Positions 1-7,453 of a DNA stretch of 20,342 nucleotides are shown here, piece after piece. The DNA is from Candidatus Woesearchaeota archaeon (GTDB lineage: Archaea > Nanobdellota > Nanobdellia > Pacearchaeales > GW2011-AR1), in the NCBI GenBank assembly GCA_012798335.1, contig JAAZNJ010000014.1, forward strand, positions 1-20,342, given 5' to 3'. The position numbers and the translations under genes were made by a program. The notes beneath the pieces were generated by a model. That model saw only the letters and a program-made list of their open reading frames with translations, ran no database searches and was not told the origin of the DNA. Every line of letters starts with the position of its first letter. Position 1 is the stretch's first letter.

Positions 1-9
1 ATTAAATAA

Positions 10-1407
10 CTAATAACTTTCAACAACTCTTCCTTGTTCTGCTATAAAAAATTCTTGATTTGATTCAGCATCTTTTACTTCGCCATCTCTTTCATAAACT
101 GCTGTTGCTCTTGGTAACACAAATTTACCTAAAACACCGACTTTAGAATAAATTATATAAGATAATATTCTTGATTCTCCTGGTCTTAATTTTTCAAAAT
201 TCCACTCTAATCTTCCAGATTTTTCATCAATCTTAGAAGGAACTTCACCTCCAAATCTTTCATGTAATCTTACCAAAGGAGGAAGTTTATCAATCACATT
301 TACTCTTTCAACAAATTGATTTGCTTTTACAAATACAGAAACCTTTAAAGCAAATTCACCCCCCTTAACTTTTACAAAAGAAACTTTTTTCTTTAATTCT
401 AAACTTTTTAAAGAGAATTGTTTAATTAAAACAAAAATAACAAATACAGAAAATATGATCAATAAAGGAATAAGCCAGTTCGTTGTTATCTCTACAGTTA
501 AGGTTTCTCCAGGATTAACTTTCTTTACCCATGTATAATAAATTTTAAGTCCTTTTCTATCCACATTTGTTGGAGTAACACTAAATTTAGTGAATAACCT
601 AGAGATAATATTTTTTTGTATAACTATAGAAACATCTTCTATTAAATTTCCTTCATTTGATTTTGAAATAATCTTTTTATTTAATATTAAGCCATTTGAT
701 TCTTGACTTGTTTTAATAATTTCTTTTTGAGAATAATTTAATAATCCAGAGAAAACTGCTTCTTCATTTTTAACCTTAGAAGTTACTTTGAGAGGATAAA
801 CCCCTTCTACAAGATTTTTGAAAGATTCTTTATTTAATGGGATAGAAACTGTTTTAGTTTCATAAGGCGCAAAAGATAATACTTCATTTTTATCAAAAAA
901 ATCAGATTTAAAATTTAATTGAATATCTTTTAAATAAAAGTTTACAGAATTAGTTATTGTTATATAAGCATTAGAAGAATCCGGAGTAAATGATGAAGCA
1001 CTAATCTTTAGAGTTTTTGATAAAGGAATAAAATTAAGAGTTATTGGAAATTTTAGTTTAGACTCATCTTTCATAGATTGGACAAACATATCAAAACTAA
1101 CAATTCCTAATTGCATAAAATCTTCTCTAGGACTTATTGCAACAATAACATTTTTTGATTCATCTGAATTTATTTGTATAGGATTCATTGGCTGAAAATC
1201 AGACCCAAAAAAGGTATAAAAAAGAAAAGAGTCATTAGCGCCTTTATTTGTTAAAGTAAAATTAAAATAAGCAGGTAATTCCACTTTAGAGATCATTATC
1301 TCATTATCTGAATTCTTTTTTAAATCAATATCCATTGAAGAAACAAAAGAGAATAAACTTATGGTTAATATAAGAAAAATAAAAACTGATTTAAAGCTCT
1401 TTTTCAT
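10..1407 (-). CDS. Membrane-anchored surface-type protein, DUF11-like C-terminal domain
   Basis: The 465-residue product has an N-terminal signal peptide (about residues 1-24, hydrophobic and ending in VSS), a beta-rich region to about 305, one strong membrane helix at about 311-329 (WLIPLLIIFSVFVIFVLIK), and a C-terminal domain (about 345-455). That domain resembles DUF11-type beta-sandwich repeats: it has a D-x-LPP motif, an LEWNFEKLRPGES stretch and a LPRATAVYE strand. DUF11-like domains usually sit on archaeal and bacterial cell surfaces. With a cleaved signal peptide and one membrane helix, this domain would be cytoplasmic, which is odd. A TATA box (1431-1438) lies about 27 nt before the ATG with no Shine-Dalgarno, so the mRNA is probably leaderless. 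Function is unknown; an envelope role is inferred. Confidence 0.8.
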   Translation of the reverse strand: MKKSFKSVFIFLILTISLFSFVSSMDIDLKKNSDNEIMISKVELPAYFNFTLTNKGANDSFLFYTFFGSDFQPMNPIQINSDESKNVIVAISPREDFMQLGIVSFDMFVQSMKDESKLKFPITLNFIPLSKTLKISASSFTPDSSNAYITITNSVNFYLKDIQLNFKSDFFDKNEVLSFAPYETKTVSIPLNKESFKNLVEGVYPLKVTSKVKNEEAVFSGLLNYSQKEIIKTSQESNGLILNKKIISKSNEGNLIEDVSIVIQKNIISRLFTKFSVTPTNVDRKGLKIYYTWVKKVNPGETLTVEITTNWLIPLLIIFSVFVIFVLIKQFSLKSLELKKKVSFVKVKGGEFALKVSVFVKANQFVERVNVIDKLPPLVRLHERFGGEVPSKIDEKSGRLEWNFEKLRPGESRILSYIIYSKVGVLGKFVLPRATAVYERDGEVKDAESNQEFFIAEQGRVVESY

Positions 1408-1422
1408 AAATCAAAATATGTT

Positions 1423-1454
1423 AGTTGATATTTAAATATTTCTAATCTTAAATT
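1423..1454 (-). promoter_or_regulatory. Promoter of the 465-residue gene, copy 1 of a 32-bp direct repeat
   Basis: This contains a palindromic TATA core (ATATTTAAATAT) centred about 27 nt before the ATG at 1407. The 32 bp recur with one mismatch at 2444-2475, in front of the MNT gene, in the same orientation. Homology stops abruptly on both sides. The TATA spacing fits leaderless transcription. Confidence 0.75.
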
Positions 1455-1481
1455 TAATAATTCAAAAAGGTTGTATAATCT

Positions 1482-1895
1482 TTATTCAACAATTTTCTTT
1501 AATTCTTTGATTAATCTTTTACATTTTTCTATAGCTTGTTTTGCAGTTTTAAAATCCATTTTGTTTCCATAATAAGTCAAAGAATTTCTTTTATACCTCA
1601 AATCATCAAAAAGATTAAATAAATCCTCTCTCTTTATTATATCCCTTAAATAAAAACCAAGGCAAACATGATTTAATACATTATATCCTTCTAAAAATGA
1701 TTTTGCTTGAAGTATTTCTAAAAGAGAAGTGTAATAATCCTCAAAAACAAAGTTACAATTTTTTTTAGTTATCTCCTTTATTAAACTCATTCTTTCTTCT
1801 GCAGTTTCAATTAGGGAGGTTGCTCTTTTTAAATCTGGACTTATACTTTTTGCAGATTTATTGAATAAGCAGTCTTCCCAGTCTAATTCCTTCAT
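1482..1895 (-). CDS. HEPN-domain protein (toxin-like partner of MNT)
   Basis: This 137-residue, all-helical protein is the second gene of a two-gene unit. The HEPN signature lies near the end of the fold as R-Y-K-R-N-S-L-T-Y-Y-G (100-110). In canonical HEPN RNases the motif is R-x4-6-H; here the histidine position after RNSLT is tyrosine (Y108), followed by Y109. Ribonuclease activity is therefore uncertain. In characterised HepT-MntA (type VII toxin-antitoxin) pairs, the antitoxin AMPylates a tyrosine next to this motif, so the adjacent tyrosines are of interest. The start overlaps the MNT stop as ATGA, and a GAGGT Shine-Dalgarno (1902-1906) lies 6 nt upstream, supporting translation from the shared mRNA. 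The pair could act in toxin-antitoxin or defence functions; this is inference. Confidence 0.75.
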   Translation of the reverse strand: MKELDWEDCLFNKSAKSISPDLKRATSLIETAEERMSLIKEITKKNCNFVFEDYYTSLLEILQAKSFLEGYNVLNHVCLGFYLRDIIKREDLFNLFDDLRYKRNSLTYYGNKMDFKTAKQAIEKCKRLIKELKKIVE

Positions 1896-2425
1896 TTAAA
1901 TACCTCAATATAACTATTTAAGATTATACCATTTATAATATTATTAGATAGATTAATGTTTTTTATCTCCGATATCTTTTTGTGCCTGAAAATCTGTATT
2001 TTTCTATTTAATATTTTTTCAAATTTTTCTAAACTAATCTCTTTCTTTGAGAGCGTTTCAATATATAAATCAATATCACTATTTTCTATATCTTCTCCTT
2101 TAGAATAAGACCCAAACAAAATAACAACAGGATTACTTAATTCACTCTTTAAGAATTCAATTAGCCCAGAACTATAAACTGATCTGATATTAAAAAGTTT
2201 TTTTTCTAAAAGGAAATTATTACTTGCCCTATCACCCGTATAAAAAACAACATTTCCTATCTTGATAGTTGTTAAAATTTTTTCCTCTTTCAATTCTTTG
2301 CAATATCTAATAATTGAAGGTAGAGGAAGTTTTAATAATTTTTCTATCTCTCTTACTCTTAGTTTAGAAGTTGGGTTAATAAAATAATATTCTCTTATCT
2401 TTTGCTTGATATTAATTGTTTTCAT
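1892..2425 (-). CDS. MNT nucleotidyltransferase with N-terminal winged helix (antitoxin-like)
   Basis: The product has 177 residues. Residues about 20-70 form a winged-helix-like DNA-binding domain (VREIEKLLKLPLPSIIRYCK, then a beta wing). Residues about 98-160 are a minimal nucleotidyltransferase with GSYSKGEDIENSDIDLYI (105-122): the GS pair plus catalytic D117 and D119. The usual third acidic residue is not obvious in the following strand (KIQIF). It lies upstream of the HEPN gene with a 4-nt ATGA overlap, as in HEPN-MNT toxin-antitoxin loci. Family knowledge suggests it transfers AMP to the HEPN partner. The fused winged helix could let it autoregulate its own promoter. The TATA box (2452-2459) is about 30 nt before the ATG, implying a leaderless or nearly leaderless mRNA. 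Confidence 0.8.
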   Translation of the reverse strand: MKTINIKQKIREYYFINPTSKLRVREIEKLLKLPLPSIIRYCKELKEEKILTTIKIGNVVFYTGDRASNNFLLEKKLFNIRSVYSSGLIEFLKSELSNPVVILFGSYSKGEDIENSDIDLYIETLSKKEISLEKFEKILNRKIQIFRHKKISEIKNINLSNNIINGIILNSYIEVFK

Positions 2426-2443
2426 TTGATATTATAAATTATC

Positions 2444-2475
2444 AGTTGATATTTAAATATTTCTAATCCTAAATT
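2444..2475 (-). promoter_or_regulatory. Promoter of the MNT-HEPN unit, copy 2 of a 32-bp direct repeat
   Basis: This repeats 1423-1454 at 31 of 32 positions, including the same palindromic TATA core. It sits 18 nt before the MNT start codon, against 15 nt for copy 1 before its own gene. The two copies are 1021 bp apart and bracket the MNT-HEPN unit exactly. Confidence 0.75.
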
Positions 2476-2525
2476 AAAAGAATTTTTAAAATAATTTAAT
2501 AAAGGTTAATAAAATTACAAAGAAT

Positions 2526-3032
2526 TTATTTTTTACCTTCTAAGTCTAAATAATCTTTTGCTTGTGATAAAAATTCATCACAATCTCCAGCAACTTTGTC
2601 TTGAAATTCTTTAACTCTTTCAGGAATAACAAACTTTTCATATCTAGCTCTTAAAAATTTCAAAAATGGGCTTTTTTCAAAATTTCCTTTTGGATCTCTA
2701 ACTAATGTTCCTTTAATAGAGAGTTCAATGCTCCCTTTATTAGTTTTAATTTTTTTACCATTATCATTAATTTCTACTTCTGTAAGCCCAATAATTTTAA
2801 ATGCCACTTTAACCTCAAATTTAAAATAATCAGTAAGATCTCTAGAACCACTCCATTCTATGTCTATATTTTTTGAGTCTCCTGTAAGTTTTTCTGCATA
2901 TTTTTCTTCAACAAGATTTGAAAAACCTGTTTCATCCTTAAGCCAATCAAAACAAAATTTATAGAATTCAGGGAAATTAGCAATTCCATTATATTTAATT
3001 TTACTAGAATATATCTTGTCTTTTTCAGCCAT
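2526..3032 (-). CDS. Conserved-looking soluble protein of unknown function
   Basis: This 168-residue product has no signal peptide or membrane helix. The sequence suggests an alpha-beta layout: an N-terminal helix with several aromatics (FPEFYKFCFDWL, about 20-31), a central set of beta strands (about 68-112, including FKFEVKVAFKIIGLTEVEI and GSIELSIKGTLV), and C-terminal amphipathic helices. I do not recognise a named family. The start is supported by a TATA box (3054-3061) about 26 nt upstream, so the transcript is probably leaderless and the gene monocistronic. No catalytic motif is visible. Confidence 0.7.
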   Translation of the reverse strand: MAEKDKIYSSKIKYNGIANFPEFYKFCFDWLKDETGFSNLVEEKYAEKLTGDSKNIDIEWSGSRDLTDYFKFEVKVAFKIIGLTEVEINDNGKKIKTNKGSIELSIKGTLVRDPKGNFEKSPFLKFLRARYEKFVIPERVKEFQDKVAGDCDEFLSQAKDYLDLEGKK

Positions 3033-3109
3033 ATTTAATAAAGAATAATTTAATTTAAATATTTAACTAAACCAAAAAATTTTACTAACAATTTTAAATT
3101 AAAATTAAA

Positions 3110-3664
3110 TTAAAAGTTTTCTCTGCATTTATCACATAAAAAAACTCCATCAGAATAATACAAATAGGTTTCAACTCCACATTGCTCACAAATTCCAAAT
3201 TTTCTTTTTTCAGCAATTTTAGCTCTTTTCATTTTTTCAGATTGTTCTTTAATTTGGTAAAACTCTTCAAGTTCAGGATAAACTTCAGGATGCACATTTA
3301 AAATGTCTTTAGCACTTAACATACCTACAACTTTATTATCTTTGATAACAGGCAATCTTTCTGTTTTTAAAATATTCATTTTTTTTATAGCTTTTCTTAT
3401 GTTTAAATCAGGAGTTATATAACCTATTTTTTTAGGTGAAATATCTAAAGCTTTTATCTTGCTTAAATCTAAATTTTTTTTCTTAGTTATAGCCCAAATA
3501 ATATCTTTTTGCGAAATTAAGCCTAATAATTTACCCTTATCCAAAATCAAAACACTACTTACTTTTTTTGACACCATCTTTTTAGCACATTCAAAAAGAC
3601 TATCCCCCTTAGAAATACTCACTAGCTCCCTAGTCATTATGTCAGAAACTAATAAACTATCCAT
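3110..3664 (-). CDS. Tandem CBS-domain protein with C-terminal zinc ribbon
   Basis: This 184-residue protein carries two CBS domains (about residues 6-62 and 73-128). Each has the typical pattern VSDIMTRE...VLILDKGKLLGLISQKDI and LPVIKDNKVVGMLSAKDIL. CBS pairs bind adenosine nucleotides or SAM and act as energy or ligand sensors. The C-terminus has a treble-clef or zinc-ribbon-like Cys4 site: C159-x2-C162 and C177-x2-C180. It is transcribed divergently from the thermosome gene, and a TATA-like sequence (3686-3695) lies 26 nt before the start. It could be a regulator, since CBS plus zinc-ribbon proteins are common in archaea, but the target is unknown. Confidence 0.85.
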   Translation of the reverse strand: MDSLLVSDIMTRELVSISKGDSLFECAKKMVSKKVSSVLILDKGKLLGLISQKDIIWAITKKKNLDLSKIKALDISPKKIGYITPDLNIRKAIKKMNILKTERLPVIKDNKVVGMLSAKDILNVHPEVYPELEEFYQIKEQSEKMKRAKIAEKRKFGICEQCGVETYLYYSDGVFLCDKCRENF

Positions 3665-3752
3665 AAAAAAGAGAGAAATTTAGAACTTATAAACTTTTAG
3701 AAGTTCAAATATATCCAATGCGAAGATATTTTTAATAGTTGAATATAACAAT

Positions 3753-3764
3753 CCTTAAAAATAC
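3753..3764 (+). promoter_or_regulatory. TATA box of the thermosome gene
   Basis: The element ccttaaaaatac is centred about 24 nt before the ATG at 3783. No convincing Shine-Dalgarno follows, which suggests a leaderless transcript. A second AT-rich element at 3727-3738 (tatttttaatag) is an alternative with a longer leader. Confidence 0.5.
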
Positions 3765-3782
3765 AAGAGAGTATTAAAAAAT

Positions 3783-5378
3783 ATGGAAAAAGATTCTTTA
3801 AATGTTATGCCTGATGATATTCAAAGATTAATTGGAAGAGAAGCACAAAAAAGTAACATACTCGCAGCAAGAACTATCTCTGAAATAGTTAAAACTACTC
3901 TTGGGCCTAAGGGAATGGATAAAATGTTAGTTTCACAAACAAATGAGGTTACAATAACAAATGATGGAGCAACAATTTTAAAAGAAATGCAAATAGAACA
4001 TCCTGCTGCAAAAATTATGGTAGATATAGCAAAAACACAAGAGTCTGAAGTTGGTGATGGAACAACAAGTGTTGTTATGATAGCAGGAAAATTATTAGAA
4101 AATGCTGAAAAGCTATTAAATCAAAAAGTTCACCCTATTTCAATAATTAATGGATATAAACTTGCTGAAAAAAAATGTCAAGAATTTCTTAATGAACTTT
4201 CAATAAACATTAATGAAGATGATGATTCTCTTTTAAAAAAAATTGCAATTACTTCTATGACAGGAAAAGGTGCTGAATCATTAAAAGAACAGTTATCAGA
4301 GATTGCATTAAATGCTATAAAGCAGATAAAAGATGAAAACATTGATTTAAGTAATATAAAAATACAAAAAATAAAAGGAAGTTCAATTTATGAGACAAAA
4401 CTTATTCTTGGTATGATTCTTGACAAAGAAAGAATTTCAAAAGACATGCCTGAGAGAATAGAAAATGCAAAAATTGCACTATTTGATATAGGTCTTGAAA
4501 TAAGAAATCCTGAAATAGAAACAAAGATTTCAATCTCTTCTCCAGAACAGTTAGAGAATTTTATAGAACAAGAAGAACGTTTTATAAGAGAAATCGTTAA
4601 AAAAATTGTTGAAAATAAGGTTAATGTAATTTTTTGTCAAAAAGGTGTTGATGAATTTGCACAATACCTTTTATCTAAGGAAAAAATCTATGTTTGCAGA
4701 AGAGTTTCTAGAAGTGATATGGAAAAAATATCAAGAGCTACAGGAGCAAAGATAATCACAAATCTTGATGAGCTCTCAGAATCACAGTTAGGATATGCTG
4801 AGAGTGTTGAAGAAAGAAAAGAAGATCAAGAGTATTACACTTATATAAATGGATGCAAAAACCCTAAATCTTTAACTATTCTTATTAGGGGAACAAATGA
4901 TTATTTACTTGATGAAATTGAAAGAGCATTAGAAGACGCTTTAGGAGTTATCTCTTCTTCTATAAAAACGAAAAAAATTGTTTTAGGAGCAGGTGCAACA
5001 GATATAGAACTCTCAAAAATGTTAAAAGATTTTAATAAAACAGTTCAAGGCAAAGAAAAATTAGCTGTTGAAGAATTTGCTAATTCTTTAGAATTTATTC
5101 CATTAACTTTATCTGAAAATGCAGGTTTAGATCCTATAGAAATATTAACAGAATTAAAAACAAGACATGAGAATAATGAGGGAGAAGCAGGAATAAATTT
5201 ATTGACTAACAAAATAGAAAACATAAAAGATTCAATGATATTTGAGCCGTATAGAGTAAAAAGTCAAGCAATCTCATCTGCAACAGAAGCTGCAATTATG
5301 ATTTTGAGAATAGATGATGTTATAGCTGCAAAAGAAGAAAAATTCAATAATAGGAATCAATTAGATGATTATGAATAA
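3783..5378 (+). CDS. thsA: Thermosome subunit (group II chaperonin)
   Basis: The 531-residue subunit belongs to the ATP-driven double-ring chaperonin that folds proteins in the archaeal cytoplasm. Family motifs are in order: TTLGPKGMDKML (38-49), TNDGATIL (59-66), VGDGTTSVV with the conserved ATP-site Asp (90-98), GAGATDIELSKML in the intermediate/equatorial return, NAGLDPIEIL, and the C-terminal RIDDVIAAKEE. The usual glycine triplet before A-x-E/D-IE reads GAG, a mild deviation. The C-terminus ends in DDYE without the Gly-Gly-Met repeats of many thermosomes. Length is close to the family norm of about 540. The gene is monocistronic, divergent from the CBS gene, and followed by a T6 run. Only one subunit gene is in the window, so homo- or hetero-oligomer cannot be decided. 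Confidence 0.97.
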   Translation: MEKDSLNVMPDDIQRLIGREAQKSNILAARTISEIVKTTLGPKGMDKMLVSQTNEVTITNDGATILKEMQIEHPAAKIMVDIAKTQESEVGDGTTSVVMIAGKLLENAEKLLNQKVHPISIINGYKLAEKKCQEFLNELSININEDDDSLLKKIAITSMTGKGAESLKEQLSEIALNAIKQIKDENIDLSNIKIQKIKGSSIYETKLILGMILDKERISKDMPERIENAKIALFDIGLEIRNPEIETKISISSPEQLENFIEQEERFIREIVKKIVENKVNVIFCQKGVDEFAQYLLSKEKIYVCRRVSRSDMEKISRATGAKIITNLDELSESQLGYAESVEERKEDQEYYTYINGCKNPKSLTILIRGTNDYLLDEIERALEDALGVISSSIKTKKIVLGAGATDIELSKMLKDFNKTVQGKEKLAVEEFANSLEFIPLTLSENAGLDPIEILTELKTRHENNEGEAGINLLTNKIENIKDSMIFEPYRVKSQAISSATEAAIMILRIDDVIAAKEEKFNNRNQLDDYE

Positions 5379-5380
5379 GA

Positions 5381-5386
5381 TTTTTT
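5381..5386 (+). terminator. T-run terminator candidate of the thermosome gene
   Basis: Six consecutive T residues start 3 nt after the stop codon, in the 14-nt gap between convergent genes. Archaeal RNA polymerase terminates at short T-runs, but in such an AT-rich genome this is weak evidence. Confidence 0.35.
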
Positions 5387-5392
5387 GAAAGA

Positions 5393-5752
5393 TTACTTCA
5401 ATGTTTTAATCTGATTATACTTCAATTTAAGAACATTATCTCTGATATAGGGATTGTAAACAGAAACTTGTGAGATTATTGGTTTTTCTATTTGGGCAAT
5501 AGGGAATTCTAACCTATCTCCGATTTTTATTCCTTTATCCGATTTTAATAACTTATCTAAACTCTTTTTGTTTCCTTCTAATTTAATTTTAAGATCTTGA
5601 TTATAAGAATCTTTTATTATAATCTCATAATTAAAAGGATTTAAATCAATTACTCTTCCTTGTTCATAAACTTTTTTTATTTCACAGTTAGTAAACAATA
5701 AAGAAGAAGCCAAGAGTAAAGTTGGAATTAATTTATTTGTTTTATTTTTCAT
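5393..5752 (-). CDS. Small secreted or lipoprotein-like protein
   Basis: The 119-residue product has a basic N-terminus, a hydrophobic segment (LIPTLLLASSLLF, residues 8-20) and a cysteine at about 23 (FTNC), which resembles an imperfect lipobox. The mature part is mostly beta-stranded with a G-x-V-I-D pattern and KIGDRLEFP, reminiscent of small OB- or SH3-like barrels. No specific family is recognised. It lies 29 nt downstream of the Ig-repeat gene on the same strand. It also has its own TATA-like sequence (5769-5779) about 22 nt before the start, so it may be read from both its own promoter and the upstream operon. Its setting suggests an envelope role. Confidence 0.65.
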   Translation of the reverse strand: MKNKTNKLIPTLLLASSLLFTNCEIKKVYEQGRVIDLNPFNYEIIIKDSYNQDLKIKLEGNKKSLDKLLKSDKGIKIGDRLEFPIAQIEKPIISQVSVYNPYIRDNVLKLKYNQIKTLK

Positions 5753-5781
5753 TTTGTTTAAAGATTATTTATTTAAAAGGA

Positions 5782-7452
5782 TTAATATTTTATATTAAAT
5801 AATCTCTTAAAAAAGTTAATTATGTTTTCAAAAAAAGTTATAAAAAAGTTTTTCTTTAACGTTGTTTTTTCAGGAATTAAGACAATTGTATTTTTCCCTA
5901 TTTGATATGCTGAAGCATTAACTGATGTTGTGTTAAATTCATTTTCTTGGCTTACTAATGGGCTGTTTAAACTTATTGTTTCTACTGTTCTATCTTTTTT
6001 ATTAATTTTTTGATAATCCACTACAAATTCTATAGTTTTATTAGCAGTATTTCCAAAATTATCTGTTGCATAAAAAGTTATTTTATGAGATTTATCAGAC
6101 AAATCTAAGGTATAAGTAAAAATATGATCATAAGGATTATTCATCTTTATTTTATCTCCATCATCCAAAACAAAATAAACACTTGAATTTTCATCAGTTG
6201 CTAATCTAAATGTTATTGACTTTGAAGTATATTTTTTATTAGGTTCAGGAGTAAAAACAGTTATTACTGGTGGAATATTATCTATTATTGAAGAGTTAAC
6301 AAAGAAAACAACAGATTTGATTCCTATATTTTTTGATTTATCAATTGCATAAATAATTATTTCATTTCTTCCTTCAGTTGAGTTTATTTCTACTGTATTT
6401 AAAACTCCTGAAATACAAGAAATTGTAGTGTTAGTATTCCCATTATCTAATGAATATTGACATCTATCTAAATTTTCATCTCTTGCAATAAAATTAAGGA
6501 ATTTTACTTTTTCTTTGTATATAGTATCATTTATAGGAGATATAATCTCAATAGTGGGAGTTGTATTATCTATTGGTGGAATAGGAACAGGAACAACATT
6601 GACTGTTCTTGTTTTCTCATCTGCTGAATTTCCTGCATTATCTTTAACATTGTAATGTAAAATATAAGTTCCTAAAATATTTGTATCAACACTTCCTGTA
6701 ACAACAATCTTACTTGTAATATCTCCATCAACATTATCTGAAGCTGTTGCACCTGCATCAACATAAGTATTTCCTAATGTAATACTAACAGGATTATCCC
6801 CAAGTAAAGTTATAACTGGTTTAGTTGTATCAGGAACAGGAACAACATTGACTGTTCTTGTTTTCTCATCTGCTGAATTTCCTGCATTATCTTTAACATT
6901 GTAATGTAAAATATAAGTTCCTAAAATATTTGTATCAACACTTCCTGTAACAATAATCTTACTTGTAATATCTCCATCAACATTATCTGAAGCTGTTGCA
7001 CCTGCATCAACATAAGTATTTCCTAATGTAATACTAATTACTGAATCTCCAACCATATTTATAATAGGTTTAGTTGTATCAATTATTTTAACAACTAATT
7101 CATCATATTGTTGTGAATTAATTTTATCTATACCCTTAGCGATAATAGAATAAGTTCCTAAATTTTTATATATAGAAGAATTCAAAGTATAAAACTGATT
7201 GTATTCATAATTGTTTATTTTATTATTTAAAAAACTATAGACAAGATTGTCTGAAGAATCTCTTAATTCAACTGTTAAATTCATAGGAGGATTCATTGAG
7301 AAGAAGTCTACTTCAAAATTAATTGATGTGCCATACTCTAATGTTTTATATTGTGTTCCATCATCAAATCCAGCATAAACTGTTAAAGCAGAAACAGAAC
7401 TAATTAAAAATATCAAAAATATTCCATAAAATAAAAGATTTATAGTTTTCAT
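5782..7452 (-). CDS. Secreted multi-domain Ig-like protein with two near-identical repeats
   Basis: The 556-residue protein has a signal peptide (1-22, ending VSA) and an N-terminal beta domain (about 23-124). Two 83-residue DUF5011-type Ig-like repeats follow (125-207 and 208-290), each with DTTKP, ITLGNTYVDAGATASD, DGDIT and HYNVKDNAGN. Two further Ig/fibronectin-like domains (about 294-385 and 392-477) show the YAIDKSKN and FYATDNFGN motifs. The C-terminus (about 530-556) is a basic, aromatic amphipathic segment (FFITFFENIINFFKRLFNIK) that might associate with a membrane; there is no clear transmembrane helix. Such proteins usually serve in adhesion or S-layer-type structures. The start lies 1 nt after the stop of the 708-residue gene, with an AAGGA Shine-Dalgarno, so the two are translationally coupled. 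Function is inferred. Confidence 0.85.
   Translation of the reverse strand: MKTINLLFYGIFLIFLISSVSALTVYAGFDDGTQYKTLEYGTSINFEVDFFSMNPPMNLTVELRDSSDNLVYSFLNNKINNYEYNQFYTLNSSIYKNLGTYSIIAKGIDKINSQQYDELVVKIIDTTKPIINMVGDSVISITLGNTYVDAGATASDNVDGDITSKIIVTGSVDTNILGTYILHYNVKDNAGNSADEKTRTVNVVPVPDTTKPVITLLGDNPVSITLGNTYVDAGATASDNVDGDITSKIVVTGSVDTNILGTYILHYNVKDNAGNSADEKTRTVNVVPVPIPPIDNTTPTIEIISPINDTIYKEKVKFLNFIARDENLDRCQYSLDNGNTNTTISCISGVLNTVEINSTEGRNEIIIYAIDKSKNIGIKSVVFFVNSSIIDNIPPVITVFTPEPNKKYTSKSITFRLATDENSSVYFVLDDGDKIKMNNPYDHIFTYTLDLSDKSHKITFYATDNFGNTANKTIEFVVDYQKINKKDRTVETISLNSPLVSQENEFNTTSVNASAYQIGKNTIVLIPEKTTLKKNFFITFFENIINFFKRLFNIKY
6583..6788 (-). repeat. Near-identical DNA repeat, copy 2 of the Ig-like domain
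   Basis: These 206 bp match 6832-7037 with one mismatch (6705 against 6954), at a period of 249 bp or 83 codons. The mismatch gives Val instead of Ile. Outside this core the repeats diverge sharply, which points to recent duplication or gene conversion. Confidence 0.9.
6832..7037 (-). repeat. Near-identical DNA repeat, copy 1 of the Ig-like domain
   Basis: This is the partner of 6583-6788, encoding the first DUF5011-type repeat. Synonymous sites are also identical, so the similarity is not due to protein-level selection alone. Confidence 0.9.
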
Positions 7453-7453
7453 T

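Noticed and set aside
3459..3683. Plus-strand open frame opposite the CBS gene
   Set aside because: It is the complement of conserved CBS-domain codons and has no TATA box at a suitable distance.
6583..7037. CRISPR-like or mobile repeat reading of the 249-bp repeats
   Set aside because: The repeats are in-frame coding copies of one Ig-like domain, with only two units and no spacers or transposase.
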